Positions 1 through 6,568 of a stretch of 9,722 nucleotides of DNA are shown here, in pieces. The stretch lies in assembly GCA_022360375.1 (NCBI GenBank), contig JAKSCW010000288.1:1-9722 (forward strand), written 5' to 3'. A program made the translations under genes and the position numbers. Origin of the DNA: Balneolales bacterium. GTDB lineage: Bacteria > Bacteroidota > Rhodothermia > Balneolales > Balneolaceae. The notes beneath the pieces were generated by a model, which was given only the letters and a program-made list of their open reading frames with translations, searched no databases and had not been told where the DNA came from. Every line of letters starts with the position of its first letter. Position 1 is the first letter of the stretch.

Positions 1-478
1 GGGTACTCATTAACTGGGTTTGTACACTCAAAATGCCGTATTCTTTGGTGGAAGGCCTGGCTACCAGTCTAAGTGCAACTTCCTTCTGCATCATAAAAAT
101 AGCTTCTTTGAAAAATGAACGGGATTCCAGTACACTAAAAAGGATAGGACTGGTGATGTAGTACGGCAGGTTCCCAATAATATGTGTTGAATCTTTTTTG
201 GAAACCAGTTCTTCCCAGTTCACTGTCAGTACATCTTTTTGATGGATGATTAATTCCGGAAGCTCATCCTTTATAACTTGTACCGCACGTTCATCCACTT
301 CAATAGCATGAACATTCTCAAAATTCTGAACCAGCCATTTGGTTAGAGCCCCTGTGCCAGGACCAATTTCGATAATTCGATCTTCCTTCCCGGCCCGTAT
401 AGAATGCAGGATTTTAGTGATGATATTCTTATCAGTCAGAAAATGCTGACCTAGACTTTTCTTGGTTTTAAAACTCAA
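1..478 (-). CDS. rsmA: 16S rRNA (adenine1518-N6/adenine1519-N6) dimethyltransferase, C-terminus beyond window
   Basis: KsgA/RsmA dimethylates two adjacent adenosines in the 3' terminal hairpin of 16S rRNA, using S-adenosylmethionine, late in small-subunit assembly. I translated this stretch from the minus strand. It opens with the family's N-terminal signature KSLGQHFL, then the SAM-binding motif I IIEIGPGTGALT, an acidic motif II (AIEVDE), and the catalytic motif IV IGNLPYYITSPI, followed by FMMQKEVALRLVARP and KEYGILSVQTQ. About 159 residues are present against roughly 260-270 for the family, so the C-terminal RNA-binding domain lies left of the window. The start is assigned to TTG at 478, because an in-frame stop lies upstream and no ATG or GTG occurs between it and the signature. 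No good Shine-Dalgarno is visible. The gene sits about 33 bases downstream of the hairpin terminator that closes the usp gene, so it should have its own promoter or rely on read-through. Identity is firm; the exact start is less so. Confidence 0.95.
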   Translation of the reverse strand, partial: MSFKTKKSLGQHFLTDKNIITKILHSIRAGKEDRIIEIGPGTGALTKWLVQNFENVHAIEVDERAVQVIKDELPELIIHQKDVLTVNWEELVSKKDSTHIIGNLPYYITSPILFSVLESRSFFKEAIFMMQKEVALRLVARPSTKEYGILSVQTQLMST

Positions 479-510
479 TAATTCAAGGTGGTTTTCGAAA
501 AAAGATAGGC

Positions 511-555
511 ATAAAAAGTGATGATCTCCCCCTAAAGGCTAAGGAAGAGATCATC
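511..555 (-). terminator. Rho-independent terminator after the usp gene
   Basis: On the minus strand a 14-bp stem (GATGATCTCTTCCT pairing with AGGGGGAGATCATC, two G-U wobbles in the RNA) closes an 8-base loop and is followed two bases later by TTTTT. There is no T tract on the other side, so it works in the minus direction only. It lies 57 bases past the universal stress protein stop and just ahead of ksgA. It most likely ends the pcm-DUF368-usp transcript. It could also act as a leader attenuator for ksgA if a promoter lies between it and usp. Confidence 0.8.
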
Positions 556-611
556 CAGGGTCTGTCATCTTGAATTAACATCAGAGGTCAGGATGTCGTC
601 AACAATCAAAA

Positions 612-1601
612 TTATTCAACTACTTCTTCAAAGAACTGGGGCCGTACTGTTAGCAATGGTTTATTTACCTGTCGCGACACTTGTTCGGCCGTTGAGCCAA
701 TAAGCACGCGGGCTAATCCCGTTCTTCCATGAGTACTCATTACTACAAGATCGGCGTATTCGTTGGCATAATCTGCAATTTCACGATGTGCAGAAATACC
801 CTTCACCACCTTTGTTTTTAGTTTCACTGAATATATTTGATCGTCATGAGTGTATACCAGGTTATCCTCAAACATCACTCCTGTTCTTTGAATATTCAAC
901 TCATACTGATCGTGCTCATGAAGATATTCACTTAGCCGTTTAATAAGTTGCTCATAAATGGATGTCTCATTTACAGTAGCTGGTACATAAGGCACCAAAT
1001 CACTACCCATCGAGTACAATTCAATCACATTGATCAGCTCAATATGGGCATCCAATTCGCGGGCAAGTTCAAAAGCCGGAATTACTGAGAAAAATGAAGA
1101 ATCTGAGAAGTCGACCGGAACCAGAATTCTGCTTAATTCCTGGTCATCCAAATCCTCATTCACGGTAAGCACCGGAATATGACTGTGCCTGATTACTTTT
1201 TCAGTGGTTCCACCCATTACATGAATACTATTGTGCTCCCCTCTGGCCGACATTAAAATCAAGTCATAATGCCCGTCATTGGCTTGCTTAACAATTGCCT
1301 CAGATGCTTTTCTTTCAACATGTGTGATGAGTTTACCACGGTATTCTTTCTTGATATACTTCTTCGCAAGTTCTTCAAGTTTTGCGTATGCTTTTTCCAG
1401 GCAGTGTGGGTATAGGTGTTTCTCCAGGGAGAATGGAACCCCAAGTGGATCCATACTCTCATGGAAGTATTTCATCATAGGTACGGTATGGATTAAGTCA
1501 ATCGTACAACCAAAGAAATCAACAAGTGAACCGGCTACCTGAATGGCGTGTTCTGATCTTTCTGAGAAGTCAGTAGGTACTAGAATATGCTGAACTTTCA
1601 T
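612..1601 (-). CDS. tandem-domain universal stress protein
   Basis: Two UspA domains in one 329-residue chain. Domain 1 covers about residues 3-148, opening with HILVPTDFS and ending with the nucleotide-binding loop GEHNSIHVMGGTT (121-133). Domain 2 covers about residues 157-320, opening with RILVPVDFS and ending with HGRTGLARVLIGST (291-304), a classic G-x2-G...G-S/T ATP-binding motif. Tandem Usp proteins are cytoplasmic ATP or AMP binders linked to survival under starvation and stress; the partner here is unknown. Longer in-frame starts exist upstream (1652), but ATG at 1601 is chosen because a strong GGAGG lies about 6 bases before it and the protein then begins at the usual MKVQHILVPTDF. 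It follows the DUF368 gene by 85 bases on the same strand and is closed by a terminator. Domain 2 has a longer central region (about residues 205-270) than domain 1, and both domains look ATP-binding competent. Confidence 0.93.
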   Translation of the reverse strand: MKVQHILVPTDFSERSEHAIQVAGSLVDFFGCTIDLIHTVPMMKYFHESMDPLGVPFSLEKHLYPHCLEKAYAKLEELAKKYIKKEYRGKLITHVERKASEAIVKQANDGHYDLILMSARGEHNSIHVMGGTTEKVIRHSHIPVLTVNEDLDDQELSRILVPVDFSDSSFFSVIPAFELARELDAHIELINVIELYSMGSDLVPYVPATVNETSIYEQLIKRLSEYLHEHDQYELNIQRTGVMFEDNLVYTHDDQIYSVKLKTKVVKGISAHREIADYANEYADLVVMSTHGRTGLARVLIGSTAEQVSRQVNKPLLTVRPQFFEEVVE

Positions 1602-1605
1602 AACT

Positions 1606-1612
1606 AACCTCC
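1606..1612 (-). promoter_or_regulatory. strong Shine-Dalgarno of the usp gene
   Basis: On the minus strand the leader reads TGGAGGTTAGTT immediately before ATG, giving a GGAGG core at standard spacing. It decides the start at 1601 over the longer reading frame. It is also the only clear Shine-Dalgarno I can see before any gene in this window; the others have AT-rich leaders, as is usual in Bacteroidota-type genomes. Confidence 0.75.
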
Positions 1613-1686
1613 ATCTGTTTTGGTTGGACTTACTGCACCGGTAAACTCCCAAAACTTCGTGAAGGTTTGATGAAGATTTACTCCAC

Positions 1687-2811
1687 TTATTCCTTCTTTT
1701 CTCTAAGTCTATCTAGTCCACCAACTAATACCATTCCAATAATCATACCCAAAACTCCCCCCCATACATTAGGGGTATCTCCTTCTCGTTCTCCCGCAAT
1801 GCCGGGAACATACGGGCTGGACTTAATAAGCTTCTTCTCTATGGAAAGAACCTCGATTTCTGAATCAGAAACAACGTCACCTAACCGGCTGAATTCGGGT
1901 AAGTTTTCATTTGGGTTCGAACGAAGCTCTGCCACAATAGGAGCACTCATTTCAATCACTTCAACTTCCCGGACCTGCTCAATAAATTCCCGGTGCTGGA
2001 ACGGCCAAATCACAAACAAAGAACCGATCAAAAAGCCAATCAATACCGAAATGGTTTGGCTGTGATATTTACCCAGCAACCATGAAAGGAATCGTGAAAA
2101 GGCGGCTAAACCAACCGCAGCTCCAAGCATAAATGGAAGCAGACCAATTATTCCATCCAAGGTATCCTCTCCGCCAATCATACCAATTTGAGAAAGCAGG
2201 TAATCATATTTTCGCATAATGAGCAATAAATATGACCCGGAAATACCGGGAAGAATCATCGCACAAATAGCGATACATCCACTCAGGAAAACAAACGCTG
2301 GATGTTCAGGAGTATCAGCCGGTACGAGATTCACTACCCACAGTCCGAACGCAATTCCAAGAACGATAAACCCTCCTTCTTTAATGGATCGCCGTTCCAA
2401 GGTTTTGATAAGGATATATATGGAGCCCACAATCAATCCGAAGAATAGCCCATATACAATCTCGGGATGGGTAAACATATAGATTTGAAGCGGAACTACT
2501 TTGGTGAAAAAGGCTAATGCTGAAAATATTCCTGAGAACAAAACCACCAGAAAGAAGACGTGTAGTTCCTGAAATGCCGACTTCCATTTCAATGTGAAGA
2601 AATCGCGAATAAATTTCACATCCACACTTTTTATGGCATTCAACAGGCGTTCATAAATGTCCAGAATTAGCGCCATGGTACCTCCACTTACACCTGGAAC
2701 TATATCTGCCGAACCCATAAGAAAACCTTTCACTAGTAAAAAGGGAGCTTCTTTAGTAGTGGTAACGTCTTTGTTCGCCTTGGTGATTTTCACCTTTTCT
2801 TCTATTTCCAT
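1687..2811 (-). CDS. DUF368 (PopT-type) polyprenyl-phosphate translocase, membrane protein
   Basis: DUF368 proteins have been shown to act as undecaprenyl/polyprenyl-phosphate translocases (PopT), returning the lipid carrier for cell-wall and surface glycan synthesis across the inner membrane. Visible here are the two related family motifs, ADIVPGVSGGT (about residues 35-45) and ILPGISGSYLLL (about 186-197), one in each half, within a chain of roughly eight or more hydrophobic segments. The start ATG at 2811 lies inside the end of pcm (10-base overlap), pointing to translational coupling. The chain has 374 residues, longer than the roughly 270-310 I would expect. The excess is mostly a hydrophilic, acidic stretch at about residues 261-349 that precedes a final membrane segment (about 350-366) and the charged tail LDRLREKKE. 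The family call is firm. The substrate is taken from family knowledge, and the role of the extra loop is unknown. Confidence 0.92.
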   Translation of the reverse strand: MEIEEKVKITKANKDVTTTKEAPFLLVKGFLMGSADIVPGVSGGTMALILDIYERLLNAIKSVDVKFIRDFFTLKWKSAFQELHVFFLVVLFSGIFSALAFFTKVVPLQIYMFTHPEIVYGLFFGLIVGSIYILIKTLERRSIKEGGFIVLGIAFGLWVVNLVPADTPEHPAFVFLSGCIAICAMILPGISGSYLLLIMRKYDYLLSQIGMIGGEDTLDGIIGLLPFMLGAAVGLAAFSRFLSWLLGKYHSQTISVLIGFLIGSLFVIWPFQHREFIEQVREVEVIEMSAPIVAELRSNPNENLPEFSRLGDVVSDSEIEVLSIEKKLIKSSPYVPGIAGEREGDTPNVWGGVLGMIIGMVLVGGLDRLREKKE

Positions 2812-3449
2812 CCTTTTTCGCCAATCAACGGCACAAATTTAAAATTGTCCAGTTCTTCCTGATGATATTCTGTTTCTGAAACTCTAACTATCCGAAGCAT
2901 CACTTGTTTCTTTTCATCCCCAACCGGGATTACCAGCTTCCCTCCTACGTTCAGTTGTTTAATAAGATCCTGGGGAACCACGGGTGCTCCCGCAGTAACC
3001 ACAATACCATCATACGGAGCATATGTACTCCACCCCAGGGTTCCGTCCCCCGCCTTTAACATAGCCCGGTAACCAAATTCACTAAGGGCTTTTTTTGCCC
3101 TGTGGTATAGCTCGTTATGACGTTCCACACTGTAGACATCCGCACCCATTTCACACAAAACCATACATTGATACCCGGAACCCGTTCCTATTTCAAGGAT
3201 CCGGTCTCCTTTCCCGAATTCCAATAACTCCGTTTGCCGTGCTACCGTATATGGTTGGGAGATTGTCTGCCCCATTCCTATTGGTAGCGCTGTATCCTCA
3301 TAGGCTTTGTGGTGTAATCCCGAATCGATCAGTAGATGCCGGGGAATTTTTCCAATAGCGAGTAATACGCGTTCATCTTTAATTCCCTTTTCACGGAGAT
3401 GTTCTACCAATTTATTTCTTGGGCGAGAAAAACGGCGATCTTCGAGCAA
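2802..3449 (-). CDS. pcm: protein-L-isoaspartate O-methyltransferase
   Basis: Pcm uses S-adenosylmethionine to methylate abnormal L-isoaspartyl residues in aged proteins and so starts their repair in the cytoplasm. Motifs in order: QTISQPYTVARQ (about residues 61-72), motif I ILEIGTGSGYQ (84-94), DVYSVER (104-110, the acidic end of strand 2), YDGIVVTAGAPVVP (126-139), and GGKLVIPVG (149-157). At 215 residues it has normal family length and is cytoplasmic (no signal peptide). The start is assigned to TTG at 3449. The frame stays open upstream, but no ATG, GTG or other TTG is found close by. Its stop lies 10 bases inside the DUF368 gene, so the two are almost certainly co-transcribed. It is the first gene of the minus-strand block and shares its upstream region with the divergent ZIP transporter. 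Confidence 0.94.
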   Translation of the reverse strand: MLEDRRFSRPRNKLVEHLREKGIKDERVLLAIGKIPRHLLIDSGLHHKAYEDTALPIGMGQTISQPYTVARQTELLEFGKGDRILEIGTGSGYQCMVLCEMGADVYSVERHNELYHRAKKALSEFGYRAMLKAGDGTLGWSTYAPYDGIVVTAGAPVVPQDLIKQLNVGGKLVIPVGDEKKQVMLRIVRVSETEYHQEELDNFKFVPLIGEKGWK

Positions 3450-3583
3450 TTTTATATCTGAATTTTGTTTGGCTAAGTATAGCCATTTGTAGAAAAAAAT
3501 TTGAATATGAATTCGTCTATTTAGTCCTGTTTTAAATTGAAGACGGTTCCGAATTATTCACTGTTTTTTTCTTACCATCGGGC
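3450..3583. promoter_or_regulatory. divergent intergenic region between pcm and the ZIP transporter
   Basis: Both flanking genes start outward from this 134-base AT-rich gap, so it must carry promoters in both directions, unless a gene is served from further away. I could not pick a confident -33 TTTG / -7 TAnnTTTG pair of the Bacteroidota type, or a good sigma-70 pair, on either strand. It holds runs of A and T and one small palindrome at 3470-3485 near the pcm side. Confidence 0.45.
3470..3485. repeat. small perfect palindrome TGGCTA-agta-TAGCCA upstream of pcm
   Basis: A 6-bp perfect inverted repeat with a 4-base spacer lies 21-36 bases before the assigned TTG start of pcm. It could be an operator half-site pair or a leader hairpin. 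No T tract follows it in either direction, so it is not a terminator. If pcm really starts further upstream, it would lie in coding sequence. Short palindromes of this size occur by chance, so confidence is low. Confidence 0.3.
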
Positions 3584-4333
3584 ATGGAATATCTCGGGTT
3601 ACCCGTTACTATTGTCTTCTTTTACGCACTTCTTACAGCCATAGCTACAGGACTCGGCGCTATCCCTTTCTTTTTTATCAAACATGTTTCCGATTCTTTT
3701 CTTGGAAAATCGAATGCCGTAGCTGCCGGACTGATGCTGTCTGCAAGCTACTCTCTGGTGTTTGAAGGATATTTCGAAAATGAATGGATGACCCTGCTGG
3801 GTATGCTTGCAGGTGTGTTACTTGTTATTGGAGCGGATAAATGGATGGGGCGCCATTATGATATGGACATTCAACATCTGGTGGGAGGAAGCAAAAGAAA
3901 AATGCTTCTTTTTTTGGGAATTATGACTGTTCATTCCTTTGCTGAAGGAATTGGAGTTGGTGTTTCATTTGCCAATACTATGGAATTTGGCTTGTACATT
4001 GCACTTGCCATTGCTATCCATAACATCCCCGAAGGTCTTGCAATAAGTTTAGTAATGGTTCCAAAAGGAACCACCCCCTTGCGGGCGGTTGGCTGGAGTA
4101 TTTTTTCCAGTCTTCCCCAGCCAATAATGGCTGTACCTGCATTTCTGTTTGTAGATGCATTTCAGGAATACTTGCCATTCGGTTTAGGATTGGCTGCAGG
4201 CGCCATGATTTGGATGGTTTTTGCTGAACTCATTCCCGAATCCTTACAAAAATGTAGTGCTCATAAAACAGCACTTTGGGTTTCTCTGGCTATTATTGCT
4301 ATGAGTGCATTCCAAATCATAATTGGCGATTAG
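3584..4333 (+). CDS. ZIP-family divalent metal transporter
   Basis: ZIP proteins move zinc, iron or other divalent metals into the cytoplasm through a binuclear site formed by transmembrane segments 4 and 5. This 249-residue inner-membrane protein has about eight hydrophobic segments. The two metal-site signatures are HSFAEG (residues 117-122, TM4) and HNIPEG (146-151, TM5), with a third conserved stretch MVFAELIPE (221-229) near the C-terminus. TM4 lacks the usual HNxPEG (S and A replace N and P), while TM5 is canonical. SSLPQPIMAVPAFLF (175-189) and GLAAGAMIWMVFAE reminded me of a ZIP branch also found in plants. That is recall, not a computed match. ATG at 3584 is the natural start and has no Shine-Dalgarno. 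Metal specificity cannot be read from the sequence. It is the first plus-strand gene, and 134 bases separate it from the next. Confidence 0.92.
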   Translation: MEYLGLPVTIVFFYALLTAIATGLGAIPFFFIKHVSDSFLGKSNAVAAGLMLSASYSLVFEGYFENEWMTLLGMLAGVLLVIGADKWMGRHYDMDIQHLVGGSKRKMLLFLGIMTVHSFAEGIGVGVSFANTMEFGLYIALAIAIHNIPEGLAISLVMVPKGTTPLRAVGWSIFSSLPQPIMAVPAFLFVDAFQEYLPFGLGLAAGAMIWMVFAELIPESLQKCSAHKTALWVSLAIIAMSAFQIIIGD

Positions 4334-4467
4334 AAGGTTTTAAAGGCATTCCATCCTTCTTTAAATCAAACTTAATCTGGTTGAGTATTCATTTTATAAC
4401 TTTTAGCATCGCAGCAGAAATGCAATGCTTAACTTGGAAAGTTATATCAGCACGGCAATTCATCTTC

Positions 4468-5754
4468 ATGTACAAATATTTATTCATTTTTGCTCTACTA
4501 CTCTGTTTCTATAGTCCAATATTATCGCAAGAAGCAGACATTCCTTCCCAGGAAAAACAAGAAACTATTTCTGTATTTCTCGACTGCAGGGGTTGTGACG
4601 AAAGCTTCATAATCACAGAAATCCAATTTGTAAATTTTGTGAGGGACCAGGGTTTGGCGGACCTGCATCTTCTCATAATCCGCCAGGGGACAACTACCGG
4701 TGCTCAATTCCTAATCGATTACATTGACCAAAGATTACCAGAAAAACCCAAAAAAGAATTGATATATGATTCTTATGATTTCCAGACTCAGGAAGAAGTA
4801 CGTAATGGATTAGTTACTGCCATTGAGCTGGGCCTGATCGGTTATCTTACTGACATGAGAGTGCTGTCGCAATTAAGCGTTGATTTTGAGCCCCAGGAAA
4901 CAACCGACAATGGTATTTTTGAAGAAAATGATCCCTGGAATAACTGGATTTTCGAAATTGGTGCCGATGGTAGCACTAATGGACAAGAAAATGACCGCCG
5001 TTTTAACATAGGTGGAGATGCAGAAGCCCGGAGAATAACCAACGAGTGGAAACTGGCATTCAATATTTGGGGAAATTTTAACAGAAGATCGGTAGTGGAG
5101 GAAGAAGAGGTTATTAATGGAACCGACACAACAGTTGTTGAAGTAACCGAATTCTTTGACAGATCCAATAGAAACTACTTCGGCTTAGTTGCAAAAACAA
5201 TCAACGACCACTGGTCAGTTGGATTTTATTCACGTTATCGAAGCGATACATTCGTAAATATAGATACACAAATTGGTATAACCCCTGCGATTGAATACAG
5301 TCTGTTTCCCTATGAAGAATTCACGCGCAGAGAGGTAACTGCCCGGATTGGAGTAGTGGCAAATTACTTCAACTATTCGGAAACTACCGTACTGCTTCAG
5401 GATGAAGAGTTTTTGCTCCGCCCTGAACTCGATTTAGCTGCAGATTTTACTCAACCCTGGGGACGGCTACGCGCCGGGGTAGAAGCAGGTGCATTTTTGA
5501 ATGATTTGAGTTTAAACCGTTTTGAATTTGATGGGCAGGTAAACGTACGTATTTCCAAATACCTATCCGTGTTTTTAAATGGAAGGTACTCCATAATTGG
5601 AGACCAGATCTCACTTCCCGCAGGTGATCTTTCCGCCGAAGAATTACTTGCGGGTGTACGGCAGCAACCTACCTCTTTCAGCTACCGGGGCTCTGTTGGT
5701 TTTGAGGTGCAATTTGGATCTATCTATAACAATATTGTTAATCCACGTCTGTAG
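4468..5754 (+). CDS. putative outer-membrane beta-barrel protein with N-terminal CxxC domain, function unknown
   Basis: A 428-residue secreted protein. Residues 1-20 form a signal peptide (short basic start, hydrophobic FIFALLLCFYSPIL, then SQEAD). ATG at 4468 is chosen over the open frame reaching back to 4276, because only this start places the signal peptide at the N-terminus and the longer frame overlaps the ZIP gene. Residues about 32-140 make a compact alpha/beta-looking domain with VFLDCRGCDESFI (Cys40 and Cys43) and FVNFVRDQGLADLHLLI. From about 155 on, alternating amphipathic strands rich in aromatic residues, with Asn/Asp turns, suggest a beta-barrel. It ends FGSIYNNIVNPRL, which I recall as typical of a family of uncharacterised outer-membrane proteins in Bacteroidota, Gemmatimonadota and relatives. 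No enzymatic function is evident. It could be a channel or a surface protein with a periplasmic N-terminal module. Location is fairly sure, role unknown. Confidence 0.75.
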   Translation: MYKYLFIFALLLCFYSPILSQEADIPSQEKQETISVFLDCRGCDESFIITEIQFVNFVRDQGLADLHLLIIRQGTTTGAQFLIDYIDQRLPEKPKKELIYDSYDFQTQEEVRNGLVTAIELGLIGYLTDMRVLSQLSVDFEPQETTDNGIFEENDPWNNWIFEIGADGSTNGQENDRRFNIGGDAEARRITNEWKLAFNIWGNFNRRSVVEEEEVINGTDTTVVEVTEFFDRSNRNYFGLVAKTINDHWSVGFYSRYRSDTFVNIDTQIGITPAIEYSLFPYEEFTRREVTARIGVVANYFNYSETTVLLQDEEFLLRPELDLAADFTQPWGRLRAGVEAGAFLNDLSLNRFEFDGQVNVRISKYLSVFLNGRYSIIGDQISLPAGDLSAEELLAGVRQQPTSFSYRGSVGFEVQFGSIYNNIVNPRL

Positions 5755-5904
5755 ATGTATTAATGCCGCTCCTGTGTTAGGATATGAACTACAAAACACA
5801 GGCAGAAATCGTTGAATTTCTAACGTTTCTATAACATCTGTATACAACATAACGATTTAGAATTGCTGAATGGTTACCTTCCCGCAACCATTTAATTTAC
5901 CTCT
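5755..5904 (+). promoter_or_regulatory. leader of the peroxiredoxin gene with three inverted repeats
   Basis: This 150-base gap holds three perfect inverted repeats in a row. CCTGTGTT/AACACAGG at 5771-5802 has an 8-bp stem and 16-base loop, just after the outer-membrane gene. AAATCGTT/AACGATTT at 5806-5858 has 8-bp arms with a 37-base spacer. AATGGTT/AACCATT at 5869-5892 has a 7-bp stem and 10-base loop, ending 12 bases before the ATG. None is followed by a T tract, so none is a standard terminator. The first may still mark a transcript end. The last may fold in the mRNA leader. I found no convincing promoter boxes, though one is expected here. Confidence 0.4.
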
Positions 5905-6510
5905 ATGAAACGTTCTGTAATTATTTCCCTATTTATCCTTTTTGCCTTTCCGGCACTACCTTTTGCACAAGAAGTACCTGCTGATCCCTTTGATGTTTCA
6001 CCTTTACTTATTAATGAAACAATCCCTGATGTAGAAGTACGAACTATAGAAAATGAAGCGATTTCCCTGCATGATGTAGTGAAAACTAAACCCACTATGT
6101 TTGTATTTTACCGGGGTGGATGGTGCCCGTACTGTAGCCGCCATATGGTTGAGCTAAAACAAATTGAAGAGGAAATCCTTGAAATAGGCTATCAAATTAT
6201 TGCCATTTCAGTTGACCGCCCTGAAGCTCTCAAGGAAACATTAACTGAAAACGAACTTCCTTATACCCTCCTTTCAGATAGCCCTGCCGATGCCTTGAAA
6301 GGATTTGGAATTGCATACAAAGTGGATGATGCTACTGTTGAAAGATATAAATCCGTAGGGATTCATTTAGAAGATCATCAGATTTTGCCGGCACCGGCAG
6401 TTTATATCGTGGATCAGGAAGGAACTGTGAAATTCCAATACGTGAACCCCAATTATAGAGAACGTATTAACGGCGATGTTCTTCTGGCTGCTGCCAAAGC
6501 CTATCTGTAA
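5905..6510 (+). CDS. secreted peroxiredoxin-like (AhpC/TSA, thioredoxin-fold) protein
   Basis: A 201-residue thioredoxin-fold protein with an N-terminal signal peptide (KR, hydrophobic SVIISLFILFAFPALPFA, cleavage expected after FAQ or FA), so it acts in the periplasm or at the outer side of the inner membrane. The active-site region is FVFYRGGWCPYCSRHM, with Cys74 and Cys77. This fits the peroxiredoxin-like AhpC/TSA branch in which the peroxidatic cysteine lies in a CxxC. Other fold marks are the strand IIAISVDRPE (about 98-107) and the cis-proline stretch LPAPAVYIVDQEGTV (161-175). The likely job is reduction of peroxides or thiol-disulfide exchange, and these cannot be separated from sequence. 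ATG at 5905 begins the signal peptide directly; no Shine-Dalgarno is visible. rlmN starts 48 bases past its stop on the same strand, so co-transcription is plausible. Confidence 0.88.
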   Translation: MKRSVIISLFILFAFPALPFAQEVPADPFDVSPLLINETIPDVEVRTIENEAISLHDVVKTKPTMFVFYRGGWCPYCSRHMVELKQIEEEILEIGYQIIAISVDRPEALKETLTENELPYTLLSDSPADALKGFGIAYKVDDATVERYKSVGIHLEDHQILPAPAVYIVDQEGTVKFQYVNPNYRERINGDVLLAAAKAYL

Positions 6511-6528
6511 GCTTTTTACTTGGTTGAT

Positions 6529-6568
6529 GGTCGCTCATATGCGTATCTTTTGGATACCATGAGCGACT
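6529..6568 (+). promoter_or_regulatory. nested hairpin covering the rlmN start codon
   Basis: A perfect 9-bp inverted repeat (GTCGCTCAT at 6530-6538, ATGAGCGAC at 6559-6567) encloses a second 5-bp one (GTATC at 6543-6547, GATAC at 6553-6557) with a TTTTG loop. A G-U pair can extend the outer stem by one. The 3' arm of the outer stem is exactly codons 1-3 of rlmN, and the bases before it, where a weak GGA sits, are in the inner stem. Folded, the mRNA would hide the start site. No T tract follows, so this is not a standard terminator. A role in translation control is inference. Confidence 0.6.

Noticed and set aside
574..602. TTGACG-17-GTTAAT as a confident ksgA promoter
   Set aside because: The match is to the E. 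coli sigma-70 consensus, which is not the usual promoter type in this lineage, and it lies upstream of a terminator; mentioned only as a possibility in the findings.
1279..1542. Open frame on the plus strand inside the usp gene, and similar antisense frames within DUF368, pcm, the outer-membrane gene, rlmN and the lepA-lepB region
   Set aside because: They lie wholly inside well-supported genes, have low-complexity or unrecognisable translations, and have no leader or motif support.
1650..1669. Imperfect hairpin between DUF368 and usp
   Set aside because: Eight positions with a mismatch and no T tract in either direction; not distinguishable from chance.
4335..4370. AGAAGG/CCTTCT repeat after the ZIP gene as a terminator
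   Set aside because: Six pairs, a 17-base loop and only a short T-rich tail; expected by chance in AT-rich DNA.
4276..4467. N-terminal extension of the outer-membrane protein back to 4276
   Set aside because: It would overlap the ZIP gene and bury the signal peptide 64 residues inside the protein; ATG at 4468 starts exactly at the signal peptide.
6496..6517. AAAGC/GCTTT hairpin followed by T's at the end of the peroxiredoxin gene
   Set aside because: The stem is only 5 bp and mostly A-T with a 10-base loop over the stop codon; too weak to call a terminator.
6520..6558. TTG start for rlmN at 6520
   Set aside because: It adds 13 residues unlike other RlmN N-termini, while ATG at 6559 gives the usual start.
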